Shown here: positions 1-8,992 of the stretch, one piece after another
How positions within the stretch are numbered: the stretch's first letter is position 1
How the letters are laid out: the number at the start of each line of letters is the position of its first letter
Assembly: GCF_009712035.1 (NCBI RefSeq)
Contig: NZ_VILB01000014.1
Location: 427,490-491,489 of the forward strand
Source: Anabaena sp. UHCC 0187
GTDB lineage: Bacteria; Cyanobacteriota; Cyanobacteriia; Cyanobacteriales; Nostocaceae
Direction of reading: 5' to 3'
DNA length: 64,000 bases
Made by a program: the position numbers and the translations under genes
The notes under the pieces: model-generated
Told to the model about the DNA's origin: nothing
The model's input: only the letters and a program-made list of their open reading frames with translations
The model's database searches: none

Positions 1-772
1 CATCGGCAATAAAGCCACAGAAAACACGCGGATCGGTCATTGCTGCGCCTAATAACCCCGGTTCGCGGTGGTGGAGGGGGGGCATGGCGTTGAAGGCGTG
101 GGTTATCATTGTAGCGCCTTGGGTGAAGGCTTGTTGGGCTTCAGATGCGATCGCCTGTGAATGTCCTAAACTGACGGTAATTCCCAAGGAACGCAAATAT
201 GGGATCACTTTCCCTGTGGTGTCTAATTCTGGTGCAAGGGTGATGAGTTTAACAAAATGGGCATAATCTCCTAATACCCGTTTAACTTGATCAATGGTAA
301 GGGGGAGAAGATATTCCGCTGGATGTGCGCCGCGTTTGTAGTAGTTTAAAAATGGGCCTTCTAAATGGACTCCCAGGATTTGTGCGGAAGTTTGAGAACT
401 GGGGGTATAATTAGCGAGAATGGCAAGCGATCGCTGAATATTTTCGATAGAAGTTGTAACTAGGGTTGGTAAATAACCATCAACTCCGGCTTCCCATAAA
501 AATGAAGAGATATTTGGTAGCATAGAGGAATTTTCTGATGTTAATTCAGGAAATGCCAAACCTAGTCCACCATTAATTTGTAAGTCCACACCACCTAAAG
601 AAATCCAGTCCCCAGCCACATCTAAAACTTGTAAGTTTTGTGGTGTAACTTTTTCCCATGCTGTATTCATGGACATAATTTGCTCAATTATGCCTGCTTG
701 GTTAACTAAGATTCTTTGTAAATCTTGATAACCGGGGACTTTTGCGTTGATAATATCTACATTTGCCAGCAT
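1..772 (-). CDS. nagA: N-acetylglucosamine-6-phosphate deacetylase, 5' part (cut by window edge)
   Basis: NagA removes the acetyl group from N-acetylglucosamine-6-phosphate in amino-sugar and cell-wall recycling. Reading the reverse strand from an ATG at 770-772 gives 257 codons open to base 1, so the last third of a protein usually about 380 residues long is missing. Visible family motifs are [10 protein letters not shown] near the start, HLEGPF (metal-binding Glu), SLGHS and [17 protein letters not shown] (metal-binding histidines). The start lies directly beside heptamer repeats, and the gene is divergent from purE. The motifs make the family assignment firm. Confidence 0.9.
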   Translation of the reverse strand, partial: MLANVDIINAKVPGYQDLQRILVNQAGIIEQIMSMNTAWEKVTPQNLQVLDVAGDWISLGGVDLQINGGLGLAFPELTSENSSMLPNISSFLWEAGVDGYLPTLVTTSIENIQRSLAILANYTPSSQTSAQILGVHLEGPFLNYYKRGAHPAEYLLPLTIDQVKRVLGDYAHFVKLITLAPELDTTGKVIPYLRSLGITVSLGHSQAIASEAQQAFTQGATMITHAFNAMPPLHHREPGLLGAAMTDPRVFCGFIAD

Positions 773-783
773 GGGTGTTATTT

Positions 784-917
784 TTGTCAGTTGTCAGTTG
801 TCAGTTGTCAGTTGTCAGTTGTCAGTTGTCAGTTGTCAGTTGTCGGTTGTCGGTTGTCAGTTCTTTCCCAGTCCCCAGTCCCCAGTCCCCAGTCCCCAGT
901 CCCCAGTCCCCAATCCC
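784..917. repeat. Two heptanucleotide tandem repeat arrays (STRR type)
   Basis: About eleven copies of TTGTCAG (two with A to G changes) fill roughly 784-862. About six copies of AGTCCCC follow in roughly 869-917. Such 7-base tandem repeats are typical of intergenic DNA in filamentous cyanobacteria. They lie between divergent nagA and purE and stay open in two forward frames, which falsely extends purE upstream. Confidence 0.9.
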
Positions 918-925
918 TAAATTAT

Positions 926-1438
926 ATGAGTCTCGAAATTGGTATTATCATGGGTAGCGATTCCGATTTGCCTACCATGAAAGATGCGATCGCTATTTGT
1001 GAAGAATTCGGTATTGTAGTTGAAGTTGCCATTGTCTCTGCCCATCGTACCCCAGAACGGATGTTTGAGTATGCTAAAACTGCACATCAACGCGGTATTA
1101 AGGTGATTATTGCCGGGGCTGGTGGTGCGGCTCATCTTCCTGGTATGGTAGCATCTTTAACCCCTTTACCTGTGATTGGTGTTCCCGTCGCTACCCGGAA
1201 TTTACAAGGTGTGGATTCTTTATATTCTATAGTACAAATGCCAGCGGGAATACCTGTAGCTACTGTTGCCATTGGTAATGCTAAAAATGCCGGACTTTTA
1301 GCTGTACAAATTCTCGCTACTGGCCAACCAGAATTACTGGAAAAAGTTCAAGCTTATCGCCAAAGTCTTTGTGATATGGTCATGGAAAAGCAAGCTAAAC
1401 TAGATCAGCTTGGGTATGAACAATATTTGCAACAATAG
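926..1438 (+). CDS. purE: 5-(carboxyamino)imidazole ribonucleotide mutase PurE
   Basis: PurE moves the carboxylate of N5-CAIR to C4 of the imidazole ring in purine synthesis. The 170-residue product begins [16 protein letters not shown] and contains SAHRTPER, the substrate and active-site histidine region, followed by [11 protein letters not shown], all hallmarks of class I PurE. The frame is open back to 725, but that extension is translated heptamer repeat (CQLSVVS and SPVPSPQ units), so the ATG at 926 is the sensible start. Family length is about 160-180 residues. purH of the same pathway lies 39 kb away in this window. Confidence 0.95.
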   Translation: MSLEIGIIMGSDSDLPTMKDAIAICEEFGIVVEVAIVSAHRTPERMFEYAKTAHQRGIKVIIAGAGGAAHLPGMVASLTPLPVIGVPVATRNLQGVDSLYSIVQMPAGIPVATVAIGNAKNAGLLAVQILATGQPELLEKVQAYRQSLCDMVMEKQAKLDQLGYEQYLQQ

Positions 1439-1465
1439 ATATTAACATAATTCCATATATAAGCA

Positions 1466-2521
1466 GTGAACCTTCCTATTAACACCCCAGCCCAAACCCA
1501 AAATCGCAAAGCAGATCATATCCGCATCTGTTTAGAAGATAATGTTCAGTCTCCAGCCATTACTACTGGCTTAGAAAAATATCGCTTTACCCATTCTTGT
1601 TTACCAGAACTTGATGGTAAAGATATTGACGTGAGTACGACTTTTCTAGGAAAACATCTGAATGCACCTTTGTTAATTTCCTCCATGACAGGAGGTACAG
1701 AACAAGCGGGAATTATTAACCGTCGGTTAGCAGAAGTTGCCCAAAAATACAAATTAGCAATGGGTGTAGGATCTGTAAGGGTAGCAGTAGAAAAACCTGA
1801 AGTTGCGGATACTTTCGCTGTGCGTAAATATGCGCCGGATATTCTCCTCTTTGCTAACTTAGGCGCGGTGCAGCTTAATTATGAATATGGCGTTGATGAA
1901 TGTTTACGAATTATTGATCTTACCGAAGCTGATGCCCTGATCTTACATATTAACCCCTTGCAAGAGTTTATTCAACCCAGGGGTGATACTAATTTTCATG
2001 GATTGCTTGACAAAATCTCTAATTTATGCAGTAAATTGCCAATACCTGTCATTGCGAAAGAAGTAGGTAATGGCATTTCGGCGACAATGGCAGGAAAATT
2101 GATAGATGCTGGAGTGCAAGTTATTGACGTGGCTGGTGCGGGGGGTACGTCTTGGGCTTTAGTGGAAAGCGAGCGGGCGGAAACTGCCTTACAGCGGCGT
2201 TTGGGGCAAACATTTGGAGATTGGGGGATACCTACAGCCGACTGTATTACCAGTATTCGGGCGCATGATCCCTATATTCCGTTAATTGCTTCTGGGGGCT
2301 TACGCAATGGTTTAGATGTAGCCAAAGCGATCGCTCTAGGGGCTGATATTGCCGGTTTAGCAATGCCCTTCCTTAAGGCAGCGGCAGTATCGGAAGCGGC
2401 TATAGTAGAATTAACAGAGATATTAATTGCCGAAATCACCACCGTATTATTTTGCACTGCTAACAGCAACTTGTATAAATTGAAGCAATCTAACAGTTTA
2501 CAATTAATAATTGACAACTGA
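1466..2521 (+). CDS. fni: Type 2 isopentenyl-diphosphate delta-isomerase
   Basis: This FMN- and NADPH-dependent enzyme interconverts isopentenyl and dimethylallyl diphosphate, feeding carotenoid, chlorophyll-tail and quinone synthesis. The 351-residue protein has the FMN-binding SSMTGGT segment (about residue 72), MGVGSVRVA, and the HINPLQE substrate motif, ending with [18 protein letters not shown]. The start is GTG, 27 bases after purE. The stop codon falls inside a heptamer repeat (TGACAAC units), so the last few residues are encoded by repeat DNA. Length matches the family. Confidence 0.95.
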   Translation: MNLPINTPAQTQNRKADHIRICLEDNVQSPAITTGLEKYRFTHSCLPELDGKDIDVSTTFLGKHLNAPLLISSMTGGTEQAGIINRRLAEVAQKYKLAMGVGSVRVAVEKPEVADTFAVRKYAPDILLFANLGAVQLNYEYGVDECLRIIDLTEADALILHINPLQEFIQPRGDTNFHGLLDKISNLCSKLPIPVIAKEVGNGISATMAGKLIDAGVQVIDVAGAGGTSWALVESERAETALQRRLGQTFGDWGIPTADCITSIRAHDPYIPLIASGGLRNGLDVAKAIALGADIAGLAMPFLKAAAVSEAAIVELTEILIAEITTVLFCTANSNLYKLKQSNSLQLIIDN

Positions 2522-2543
2522 CAACTGACAACTGACAACTGAC
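2515..2543. repeat. Heptamer tandem repeat between fni and sppA
   Basis: About four tandem copies of TGACAAC. This is the reverse-complement orientation of the array before purE. It overlaps the fni stop codon and ends a few bases before sppA. Confidence 0.85.
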
Positions 2544-2554
2544 AAAAATAACTA

Positions 2555-4372
2555 ATGACTAATTTTCTTAAACAAACCTTTGCAAGTTTAATTGGTAGTT
2601 TACTGGGACTGACTATTTTTTCTGGAGTCAGTACACTGGGATTATTATTACTATTGATTGCGGTTGCTAGTTCCCAAAATGCGGGACCAAAAGTTAAAGA
2701 TAAGTCAGTGTTAGTTTTTGACTTGTCTATGAAAATCACCGATAGTGAACCTAATTCTAGTCAATTACTCCAAAAAACTCTGAGTGGTGTTGATGAAAAT
2801 AGTATTACACTCCGTCAAGTTGTAGAAACTTTAGACAAAGCCGGACGTGATCAACGCATTGTGGGTATTTATCTAGATGGAACTAATGCTAATAGTGCAG
2901 TTGGCTATGCTTCTTTGAAGGAAATTCGTCAAGCATTGGAAAAATTTCGCAAAACTGGGAAGAAAATTATTGCCTATAGTACAGATTGGAGTGAACGGGA
3001 ATACTATCTAAGTTCTGTAGCGAATCAAATCGTAGTTAACCCTATGGGAGCAATGGAAATGAACGGTTTAAGTTCACAACCAATGTTCTTAGCGGGAGCA
3101 TTTGAAAAATACGGCGTTGGTGTGCAGATTGTGCGGGTGGGTAAATTTAAGGGTGCAGTAGAACCGTTAATTCTGAATAAACTCAGCCCAGAGAACCGGC
3201 AACAAACACAGAAATTATTAGATGATGTTTGGGGAGAATGGCGAACATCTGTAGGTAAAAGCCGAAATATTCAACCGCAAAAGTTACAAGTTATTGCCAA
3301 TAGTCAAGCAATTTTAGAAGCCACAGAAGCTAAATCTAATGGTTTAGTAGATACGATTGCTTACCAAGATCAAGTATTCACCGACTTGCAAAAATTAACT
3401 GGTAATAATAAAAAAGATAAAACATTCACAAAAATTAGTCTAGGTGATTATGCAGAAGTTCCTGGAAAATCGCTAGATTCAGACAATAAAATTGCCATTG
3501 TTTATGCAGAAGGGGAAATAGTCAATGGTAGCGGTGATAGTGGCGAAGTGGGAGGTGATCGCTATGCTAAAATATTCTCAAAAATCAGGCAAAATGATCA
3601 GGTAAAAGCCGTAGTTTTAAGAATTAATAGCCCTGGTGGAAGTGCTACCGCAGCGGAAATTATGCAGCGAGAAATTAAATTAACTCGTCAAGTTAAACCC
3701 GTGATTGTCTCCATGGGTGATATGGCTGCTTCTGGTGGTTATTGGATTGCTAGTGATTCCAACCGCATTTTTGCTCAACCTAACACAATTACAGGTTCTA
3801 TTGGTGTATTTGGGGTATTATTTAATGGTCAAAAATTGGGCAATAATAATGGCATAACTTGGGATTCTGTGAAAACATCCAAATTTGCAGATCAACAAAC
3901 TATTTCCCGTCCTAAATCACCCCAAGAATTAGCAGTTTATCAACGCAGTGTTGACCGCATTTATAATCTATTTTTGCAAAAAGTTTCCCAAGGACGGAAA
4001 TTACCAACTGCAAAAGTCGCAGAAATTGCCCAAGGACGAGTTTGGTCAGGGACAGCAGCCAAACAAATCGGTTTAGTTGATGAAATTGGTGGGTTAAATG
4101 TAGCTATTGAATATGCTGCTAAACAAGCAAAATTAGGTGCTGATTGGGAATTACAAGAATATCCCCAAATGAGTACCTTCTCAGAACGGTTATTTGGGAA
4201 AAAGTTAGAGGAAACAAAAGCCAAATTAGGTATAGAAACAACTCAAACAAAAAACCCCAATCCCCTCATCAATGAGTTAGGGAAATTCCAACAGGAAATC
4301 AATGTTTTAGAAAAAATGAATGATCCCCAAGGAATTTATACCCGCTTACCTATTAACTTCAAGATTGAATAA
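2555..4372 (+). CDS. sppA: Signal peptide peptidase SppA, 67 kDa (long) type
   Basis: SppA is a membrane serine protease that degrades cleaved signal peptides; in cyanobacteria a long-type SppA has also been linked to light acclimation. The 605-residue protein has one N-terminal membrane segment (about 12-40) and two tandem peptidase domains. Lys199 in GKFKGAVEP and Ser393 in MAASGGYW match the Lys/Ser catalytic dyad split across the two halves in the long family. The motif RINSPGGSA precedes the Ser domain. It lies 33 bases after fni on the same strand. Confidence 0.94.
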   Translation: MTNFLKQTFASLIGSLLGLTIFSGVSTLGLLLLLIAVASSQNAGPKVKDKSVLVFDLSMKITDSEPNSSQLLQKTLSGVDENSITLRQVVETLDKAGRDQRIVGIYLDGTNANSAVGYASLKEIRQALEKFRKTGKKIIAYSTDWSEREYYLSSVANQIVVNPMGAMEMNGLSSQPMFLAGAFEKYGVGVQIVRVGKFKGAVEPLILNKLSPENRQQTQKLLDDVWGEWRTSVGKSRNIQPQKLQVIANSQAILEATEAKSNGLVDTIAYQDQVFTDLQKLTGNNKKDKTFTKISLGDYAEVPGKSLDSDNKIAIVYAEGEIVNGSGDSGEVGGDRYAKIFSKIRQNDQVKAVVLRINSPGGSATAAEIMQREIKLTRQVKPVIVSMGDMAASGGYWIASDSNRIFAQPNTITGSIGVFGVLFNGQKLGNNNGITWDSVKTSKFADQQTISRPKSPQELAVYQRSVDRIYNLFLQKVSQGRKLPTAKVAEIAQGRVWSGTAAKQIGLVDEIGGLNVAIEYAAKQAKLGADWELQEYPQMSTFSERLFGKKLEETKAKLGIETTQTKNPNPLINELGKFQQEINVLEKMNDPQGIYTRLPINFKIE

Positions 4373-4724
4373 AAAATAATTAATTAATAATTATCTCACC
4401 CTCTCGGTAGGGGCAAACCCCCTGTGGTTGCCCCAAATACCGGGGTAGGCACGGGGACGCGGGGTAGGCGGGGTAGGCACGGGGGCGCTACCCCTACATT
4501 AAATATCAGAATCAGGATTTACAGCAGTTTCCGGTGTTATGAGGTAGATATCCAATATCCAGCGGGCAAGATGCCCGCACTACAAGAGTTTCATGATTCA
4601 GGTTTGTACCTCATAAGAGCGAAATCTGCTGTATGATTGTTGTTGGGGTGATGAAATTTGGGAGTTTTTTCTATCATCCTATAAATCCTTAAATCTTGTA
4701 AATCCTGATTCTGACAAATTAATA
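4373..4724. other. Intergenic region with dispersed repeats
   Basis: A repeat-rich spacer. A GC-rich stretch (about 4400-4495) with repeats of the GGGGTAGGC type is followed by a TA-flanked inverted-repeat element that contains a short palindrome (CGGGCAAGATGCCCG, about 4563-4577). A forward open frame across it (4424-4636) has no protein-like features. Confidence 0.7.
4522..4631. mobile_element. MITE-like element with 25-bp terminal inverted repeats and TA flanks
   Basis: The left end reads CAGCAGTTTCCGGTGTTATG and the right end, reverse-complemented, reads CAGCAGATTTCGCTCTTATG. Both continue GAGGTA, giving 21 of 25 matches. The element is 110 bp and is bordered on each side by the dinucleotide TA (4520-4521 and 4632-4633), the duplication made by IS630/Tc1-mariner transposases. 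It has no coding capacity, so it would be a non-autonomous derivative. The inner palindrome may be a second repeat nested inside. Confidence 0.7.
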
Positions 4725-5459
4725 CTACTGAAAACGATAATTGCGATAGCCACGTTCACCGGAGGAATCTCTTATGGATAAACCCGTAGGAACAGCATTA
4801 CCTTGAGGATCTACTTTTACCCTAACTAATATTGGTTGTTGTCTACCATTTCTATTTTCCTGAATTTGGGAAATATCATTATTAATTTGCTGTCTTTGTT
4901 CTTCAGGAATGAAATAGGTTTCCAAACCATAATTAATCAAGCCGTCTTGATAATTACCCTTTAAAGCTACCTGATTATTAGCTAAAGAAACAGGACGATT
5001 ACTACTTATTCGTATAGGTTGCCAAGATTGAAGTTCATTCCGATTAAAAGATTGTCGTTCTTGCAAAATTAAATATAAGATACTTCCTTGGGAAATTTGT
5101 CTACCTCTACGGGAATTTCTTCGCAACCAATCATTCCAACCCGGTAATCTTCTCAAAGTTTCGGGACGAGAAATATTATAATCCAAGTTTAATGAAGAAC
5201 CCCGGACAACATCATTAGGATTTATCGGTACAGTTTGCAAAATTACTGTCTTACCAGTCATATCTGTATACATGGCTTGGGAAGGTACAGCCAGAATTAA
5301 ACCGACTTGCACCAATAAAGGGGCAATTAATCGCCAAATCGGTAAAGGTTTATTAGCCTTCTGTTCTGTAGCCGTAAGATAATCCCGAAAAGTTAAATTT
5401 TCAGAAAATTGCATTTCTGGAGTTGAGGTTTTTTTTGATTCAGGGAAGTCATTTTTCAT
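4725..5459 (-). CDS. GDYXXLXY domain protein, membrane-anchored
   Basis: Function unknown. The 244-residue protein has a cytosolic N-terminus, one membrane segment (about residues 43-62, WRLIAPLLVQVGLILAVPSQ) and an exported domain. Just after the membrane segment comes VRGSSLNLDYN, a variant of the GDYxxLxY motif that names the family. The family is commonly encoded beside DUF2157 membrane proteins, and here it lies 262 bases downstream of one on the same strand. The pair probably forms an envelope complex, which is inference. Confidence 0.75.
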   Translation of the reverse strand: MKNDFPESKKTSTPEMQFSENLTFRDYLTATEQKANKPLPIWRLIAPLLVQVGLILAVPSQAMYTDMTGKTVILQTVPINPNDVVRGSSLNLDYNISRPETLRRLPGWNDWLRRNSRRGRQISQGSILYLILQERQSFNRNELQSWQPIRISSNRPVSLANNQVALKGNYQDGLINYGLETYFIPEEQRQQINNDISQIQENRNGRQQPILVRVKVDPQGNAVPTGLSIRDSSGERGYRNYRFQ

Positions 5460-5721
5460 GGGATTAATTTAGTAATTGGTAATAGATAATAGGAAAAAAT
5501 ACTTTTCCCATTACTGCTAATTTTTAGATAGGAATTTATTCGCAGAGATTTATATAGGAAGAATTCAGGAGTCACTGAGTCAGGAGAAAGAAAGTAAGAG
5601 TCAAAATCTAATTTTGTGCGAGTAATGTAGCAATATCCGACAGAATATCCCCTATTAATTTGTTTTAACTGCTGAATTCTTCTTGATGAATATGTCTTCA
5701 TTCTGATTGAAAATCATCCTA

Positions 5722-7743
5722 TTAATCACCCCTGTTGTCATCTCTATTATCGCTATTGCCTCCTCTACTACTTCTATAATCACTCCCACTATTACTTCTG
5801 TTATCACCTCTATTATCGCTATTGCCTCCTTTACTACTTCTATAATCACTCCCACTATTACTTCTGTTATCACCTCTATTATCGTTATTGCCTCCACTAC
5901 TACTTCTATAATTACTCCCACTATTACTTCTGTTATCGTTATTGCCTCCACTACTACTTCTATAATCACTCCCACTATTGCTTCTGTTATCGCTATTGCC
6001 TCCTTTACTACTTCTATAATCACTCCCACTATTACTTCTGTTATCGCTATTGCCTCCACTACTACTTCTATAATCACTCCCACTATTGCTTCTGTTATCG
6101 CTATTGCCTCCACTACTAGTTTTATTACCGCTATTCCCACTATTCCCACTATTCCCACTATTCCCGGTATTCCCACTATTCCCGCTATTCCCGGTATTGC
6201 CGCTATTCCCGCTATTCCCACTACCACCGCTATTGCCACTACCACCGCTATTGCCACTACCACCACCTTTATTGCCTCCGCTATTACCCCCACTATTGCT
6301 AGTTTTAGATGTAGTAAAGCGACGTTCAAACCAAAGTCCGGCAGCAATGAGGGAATAACCGCAAGTACCAAATACTAAAGCCCGGAAAAGAACATCAGTA
6401 TTATACTCTAAAACCCGGCTGATAATTTGCAGAGTGAATAATAGCATACCACACCAAAAAGAGGTTCTTCTGCGTAATTTCAAACCTTCTTGAATTAATC
6501 CCCAGGCTAATATTGCCAACAAAACATTGAAGATAAAAATGCCTAGTTCAGTAATTCTGGTGATAGCTTGATGCCAAAAGGGAGTAATGAAAATGAACCC
6601 CAAAAAAGTAGTAATAATGCCAATTCTGAAAAATACTTCCCGGCGGAGTGGACTGTTGCTTTGACGAATCAGAAACAACCATTGCAACACGGCTAAACCA
6701 CTGAGAATCCCTAAATCAATAATTGGCAAAGACGGCGATACATTCGATAAATTATTGGATTGATAGTAGGGAGTTAGTAATGATAAATTTCCACTATAAT
6801 CTCCAGATTCCCATTGCGAACGGAAAGACAAAAGATAAAAAACTACACCAAAACAGATCAAGCCTAAATTGCGTGCCAGGGGTTGAAATAACCGATAATT
6901 AACTGTAGGAAAAAGTAAATCGTCATAACTCCAAAGTAAGGCAGGTGGTAAGGCTAAAGCAAAGGAGGCTATCCAAGAAACCACATCAGAAAATGTCAAC
7001 AGTGGTAAAGGTCTGAGGTTATATTGCAAAGATAGGATAAATGCCATTACCCCCAGTCCAAAAATCCATCGGGATCTGCAAATATAAGCTAGAGGGACAA
7101 ATAGCAACCATGATAATAAGGGCATATGGCGCACAGCTAAACGCGCCCAAGTCACTTCCCCAGATTCAAATCCCAAATTACCAAGTCCTATCCAATAACC
7201 GATTTGAATGAGGACAATGGCCATAATTCCCAAGGAATTGAGGGAAAGACTATAAGCCATGACTAACACCCCAAACCCCCAAGCTAAAAATAACTCGGAA
7301 GCTGAACCGCTAATATTGAATATTTGCCCCATTAACATGAGGGTTGCCCCTAAAATAAAAGCACTGAGAATTAACAATGCTTCTCCGATTGCCCGTTTAC
7401 CCTCTTGTGATTTTTTACCTTGATTGGTAATCAGTGTGGGTTCTCTCCAGGTTAAAAACCCAGTAATGGCTGTGGAGAGAAACAAACTCATTAATAAGAT
7501 AAACTTGACTTCCCGTGACCAACCCTGCCAATTTGCGCCTACAAGGGTCATTAAGCCTAACCCTAACAGTAAACCGCCGATGACAATGGCAATGACACCA
7601 AAACCATCACGGGTAGATTCTTCTATCTTATTAAATTGATGCCGTTTGGCTATTTGGTCATACTGGGAAGAACTAATAATTCCTTCGTCTCGCCAACGTT
7701 GTGATTCTTGGCGGAGTTTTTGCTGAAAATTGTTAAATATCAT
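5722..7743 (-). CDS. DUF2157 multispanning membrane protein with Gly/Asn/Ser repeat tail
   Basis: The first 470 or so residues form a DUF2157-type membrane protein: a soluble N-terminus (FQQKLRQESQRWRDEGIIS, the DUF2157 signature region) and roughly a dozen hydrophobic segments. The C-terminal 195 residues or so are low complexity: GNSGN and GGSGNS runs, then about six copies of a 17-residue unit (SSGGNSDNRSNSGSDYR), three of them lengthened with GDN or DDN. The chosen start (7743) has GGAGAGG just upstream; a TTG at 7773 would add ten residues. The natural size of the family is near 430-480 residues, so the tail is an addition. Function unknown. Confidence 0.78.
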   Translation of the reverse strand: MIFNNFQQKLRQESQRWRDEGIISSSQYDQIAKRHQFNKIEESTRDGFGVIAIVIGGLLLGLGLMTLVGANWQGWSREVKFILLMSLFLSTAITGFLTWREPTLITNQGKKSQEGKRAIGEALLILSAFILGATLMLMGQIFNISGSASELFLAWGFGVLVMAYSLSLNSLGIMAIVLIQIGYWIGLGNLGFESGEVTWARLAVRHMPLLSWLLFVPLAYICRSRWIFGLGVMAFILSLQYNLRPLPLLTFSDVVSWIASFALALPPALLWSYDDLLFPTVNYRLFQPLARNLGLICFGVVFYLLSFRSQWESGDYSGNLSLLTPYYQSNNLSNVSPSLPIIDLGILSGLAVLQWLFLIRQSNSPLRREVFFRIGIITTFLGFIFITPFWHQAITRITELGIFIFNVLLAILAWGLIQEGLKLRRRTSFWCGMLLFTLQIISRVLEYNTDVLFRALVFGTCGYSLIAAGLWFERRFTTSKTSNSGGNSGGNKGGGSGNSGGSGNSGGSGNSGNSGNTGNSGNSGNTGNSGNSGNSGNSGNKTSSGGNSDNRSNSGSDYRSSSGGNSDNRSNSGSDYRSSKGGNSDNRSNSGSDYRSSSGGNNDNRSNSGSNYRSSSGGNNDNRGDNRSNSGSDYRSSKGGNSDNRGDNRSNSGSDYRSSRGGNSDNRDDNRGD
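5725..6310. repeat. Coding minisatellite: 51-bp repeats plus GGN-type repeats in the DUF2157 gene
   Basis: Direct 51-bp repeats (some expanded to 60 bp) occupy about 5725-6115. Nine-base units reading ATTCCCACT/ATTCCCGGT on the plus strand occupy about 6120-6300. All unit lengths are multiples of three, so the reading frame on the minus strand survives changes in copy number. Two other frames are also open across the array, purely because of the repeat. Confidence 0.85.
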
Positions 7744-7975
7744 GACCTCTCCGGTAAATAAGTGTAATACCAAATCTAAAATCTTAATTTGGCATGAGTT
7801 TGAGAAGCATTAAAACAAGGTTGGCCTCTAGCCAAAAGCCAGAAGCCATATCGGAAGCACTTTGCAAACGCCATCTGAATATCGGTCAATGTCTTTTTAG
7901 TATGCAGCCAAATATATTGATTGCATTGTTCTCATGTAACAGTTTCTGTTCTGATTTAATTTTGTAGAAATTAAT

Positions 7976-8929
7976 ATGGAAAAACCTTCTAATTTATTGC
8001 TTAAAGTTACCCGGCGGTTATTTACAAATGTAGATGAACAAACAAAGTTTGTAGATGCTTTGGTTCATCCCCAACCTTTTGCACCTGCTATTCTTTGGTG
8101 TCAAGATAAACCCGATGTTTCGCCTTTTAATGTGCAAACGCCAACACATTGGCAACCGCATTTTGTAGACCGTTTATCTTTAGGAGAAAAACCTGGTAAG
8201 CATCCTCTGCATGAACAAGGATCTTTTTATTGTTTAGATTTTTCTTCGGTCTTTTCTGCTTCGGTTTTGTTGGCAATTCCTGAATCAATATCTGTAGTTT
8301 TTGATATGTGTGCTGCCCCTGGTGGTAAAAGTGTGTTTGCTTGGAGGGCTTTAAAACCTGATTTGCTAATTACTAATGAGGTGATTGGTAAGCGGTTGGG
8401 GATGTTAATTTCTAATTTAAAACGTTGCCAAATTAAACCCAGTGGGGTAGTAAATAGGGATTCTAGTATTTTTGCAGAATTGTTGCCAGCTTCGAGTAAT
8501 TTGGTGATAGTTGATGCCCCTTGTACTGGGCAATCTTTACTAGCTAAGAATGAGAAAGCACCGGGATGTTTTCACTCAACTTCAATTAATAAAAGTGCCA
8601 ATCGGCAAAAGCGCATTATTGCTAATTCTGCCCAAGTTGTTGCCCCTCAAGGTTATTTAGCTTATATGACTTGTACTTATTCTGTTGAGGAAAATGAGCA
8701 GGTTTGTGAATGGTTTTTGGAACGGTTTCCGCATTTTCAAGCGGTGGAAGTTGATCATTTATCTACTTTTCAATCTCGTTTAACTACTATTCCTTGTTAT
8801 CGGATGTTTCCGCAATATCGGTTGGGTGCTGGTGCTTTTACGGTGTTGTTTAAAAATACGGCGGAAGGGGATGTGAAGGGGGTTGATTTAGATTCTATGT
8901 CTGCTATGTGGAGATATCAAAATATGTAA
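7976..8929 (+). CDS. RsmB/NOP2-family RNA (cytosine-C5) methyltransferase
   Basis: A SAM-dependent enzyme methylating C5 of cytosine in rRNA or tRNA. The 317-residue protein shows the family's motifs in order: MCAAPGGKS (SAM binding, about residue 109), VDAPCTGQS (motif IV with Cys) and MTCTYSVEENE (motif VI, catalytic Cys). The N-terminal RNA-binding extension of bacterial RsmB is absent, so the exact target cannot be told. It stands alone: the gene before it is divergent and the reverse transcriptase after it is convergent. Confidence 0.88.
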   Translation: MEKPSNLLLKVTRRLFTNVDEQTKFVDALVHPQPFAPAILWCQDKPDVSPFNVQTPTHWQPHFVDRLSLGEKPGKHPLHEQGSFYCLDFSSVFSASVLLAIPESISVVFDMCAAPGGKSVFAWRALKPDLLITNEVIGKRLGMLISNLKRCQIKPSGVVNRDSSIFAELLPASSNLVIVDAPCTGQSLLAKNEKAPGCFHSTSINKSANRQKRIIANSAQVVAPQGYLAYMTCTYSVEENEQVCEWFLERFPHFQAVEVDHLSTFQSRLTTIPCYRMFPQYRLGAGAFTVLFKNTAEGDVKGVDLDSMSAMWRYQNM

Positions 8930-8963
8930 TATTCTTTTGGGATGGAATTTTGAGGCTACACAA

Positions 8964-8981
8964 AGCCCATCTGTGTGGGCT
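8964..8981 (-). terminator. Short hairpin after the reverse transcriptase gene
   Basis: AGCCCA and TGGGCT flank a six-base loop, 12 bases past the RT stop and between convergent genes. On the minus strand it is followed by TTTGTGT rather than a clean U-run, so it is a weak terminator candidate only. Confidence 0.35.
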
Positions 8982-8992
8982 GATTATCACAC

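Noticed and set aside
784..917. Possible CRISPR array
   Set aside because: The units are 7 bases with no spacers. The other arrays (40433, 63089) and the 51-bp coding repeats also lack spacers, and no cas gene is present.
725..925. Upstream extension of purE
   Set aside because: It is translated heptamer repeat (SCQLSVV and SPVPSPQ units). The ATG at 926 gives the normal family start.
4424..4636. Forward open frame downstream of sppA
   Set aside because: It runs through the MITE-like element and GC-rich repeats and has no protein-like pattern.
5655..6378. Long open frames on both strands over the DUF2157 repeat tail (5707-6378 plus, 5655-6371 minus)
   Set aside because: They stay open only because the 51-bp and 9-bp repeats lack stops in several frames. 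The products are monotonous Ile/Thr/Val runs, while the DUF2157 frame continues a real membrane protein.
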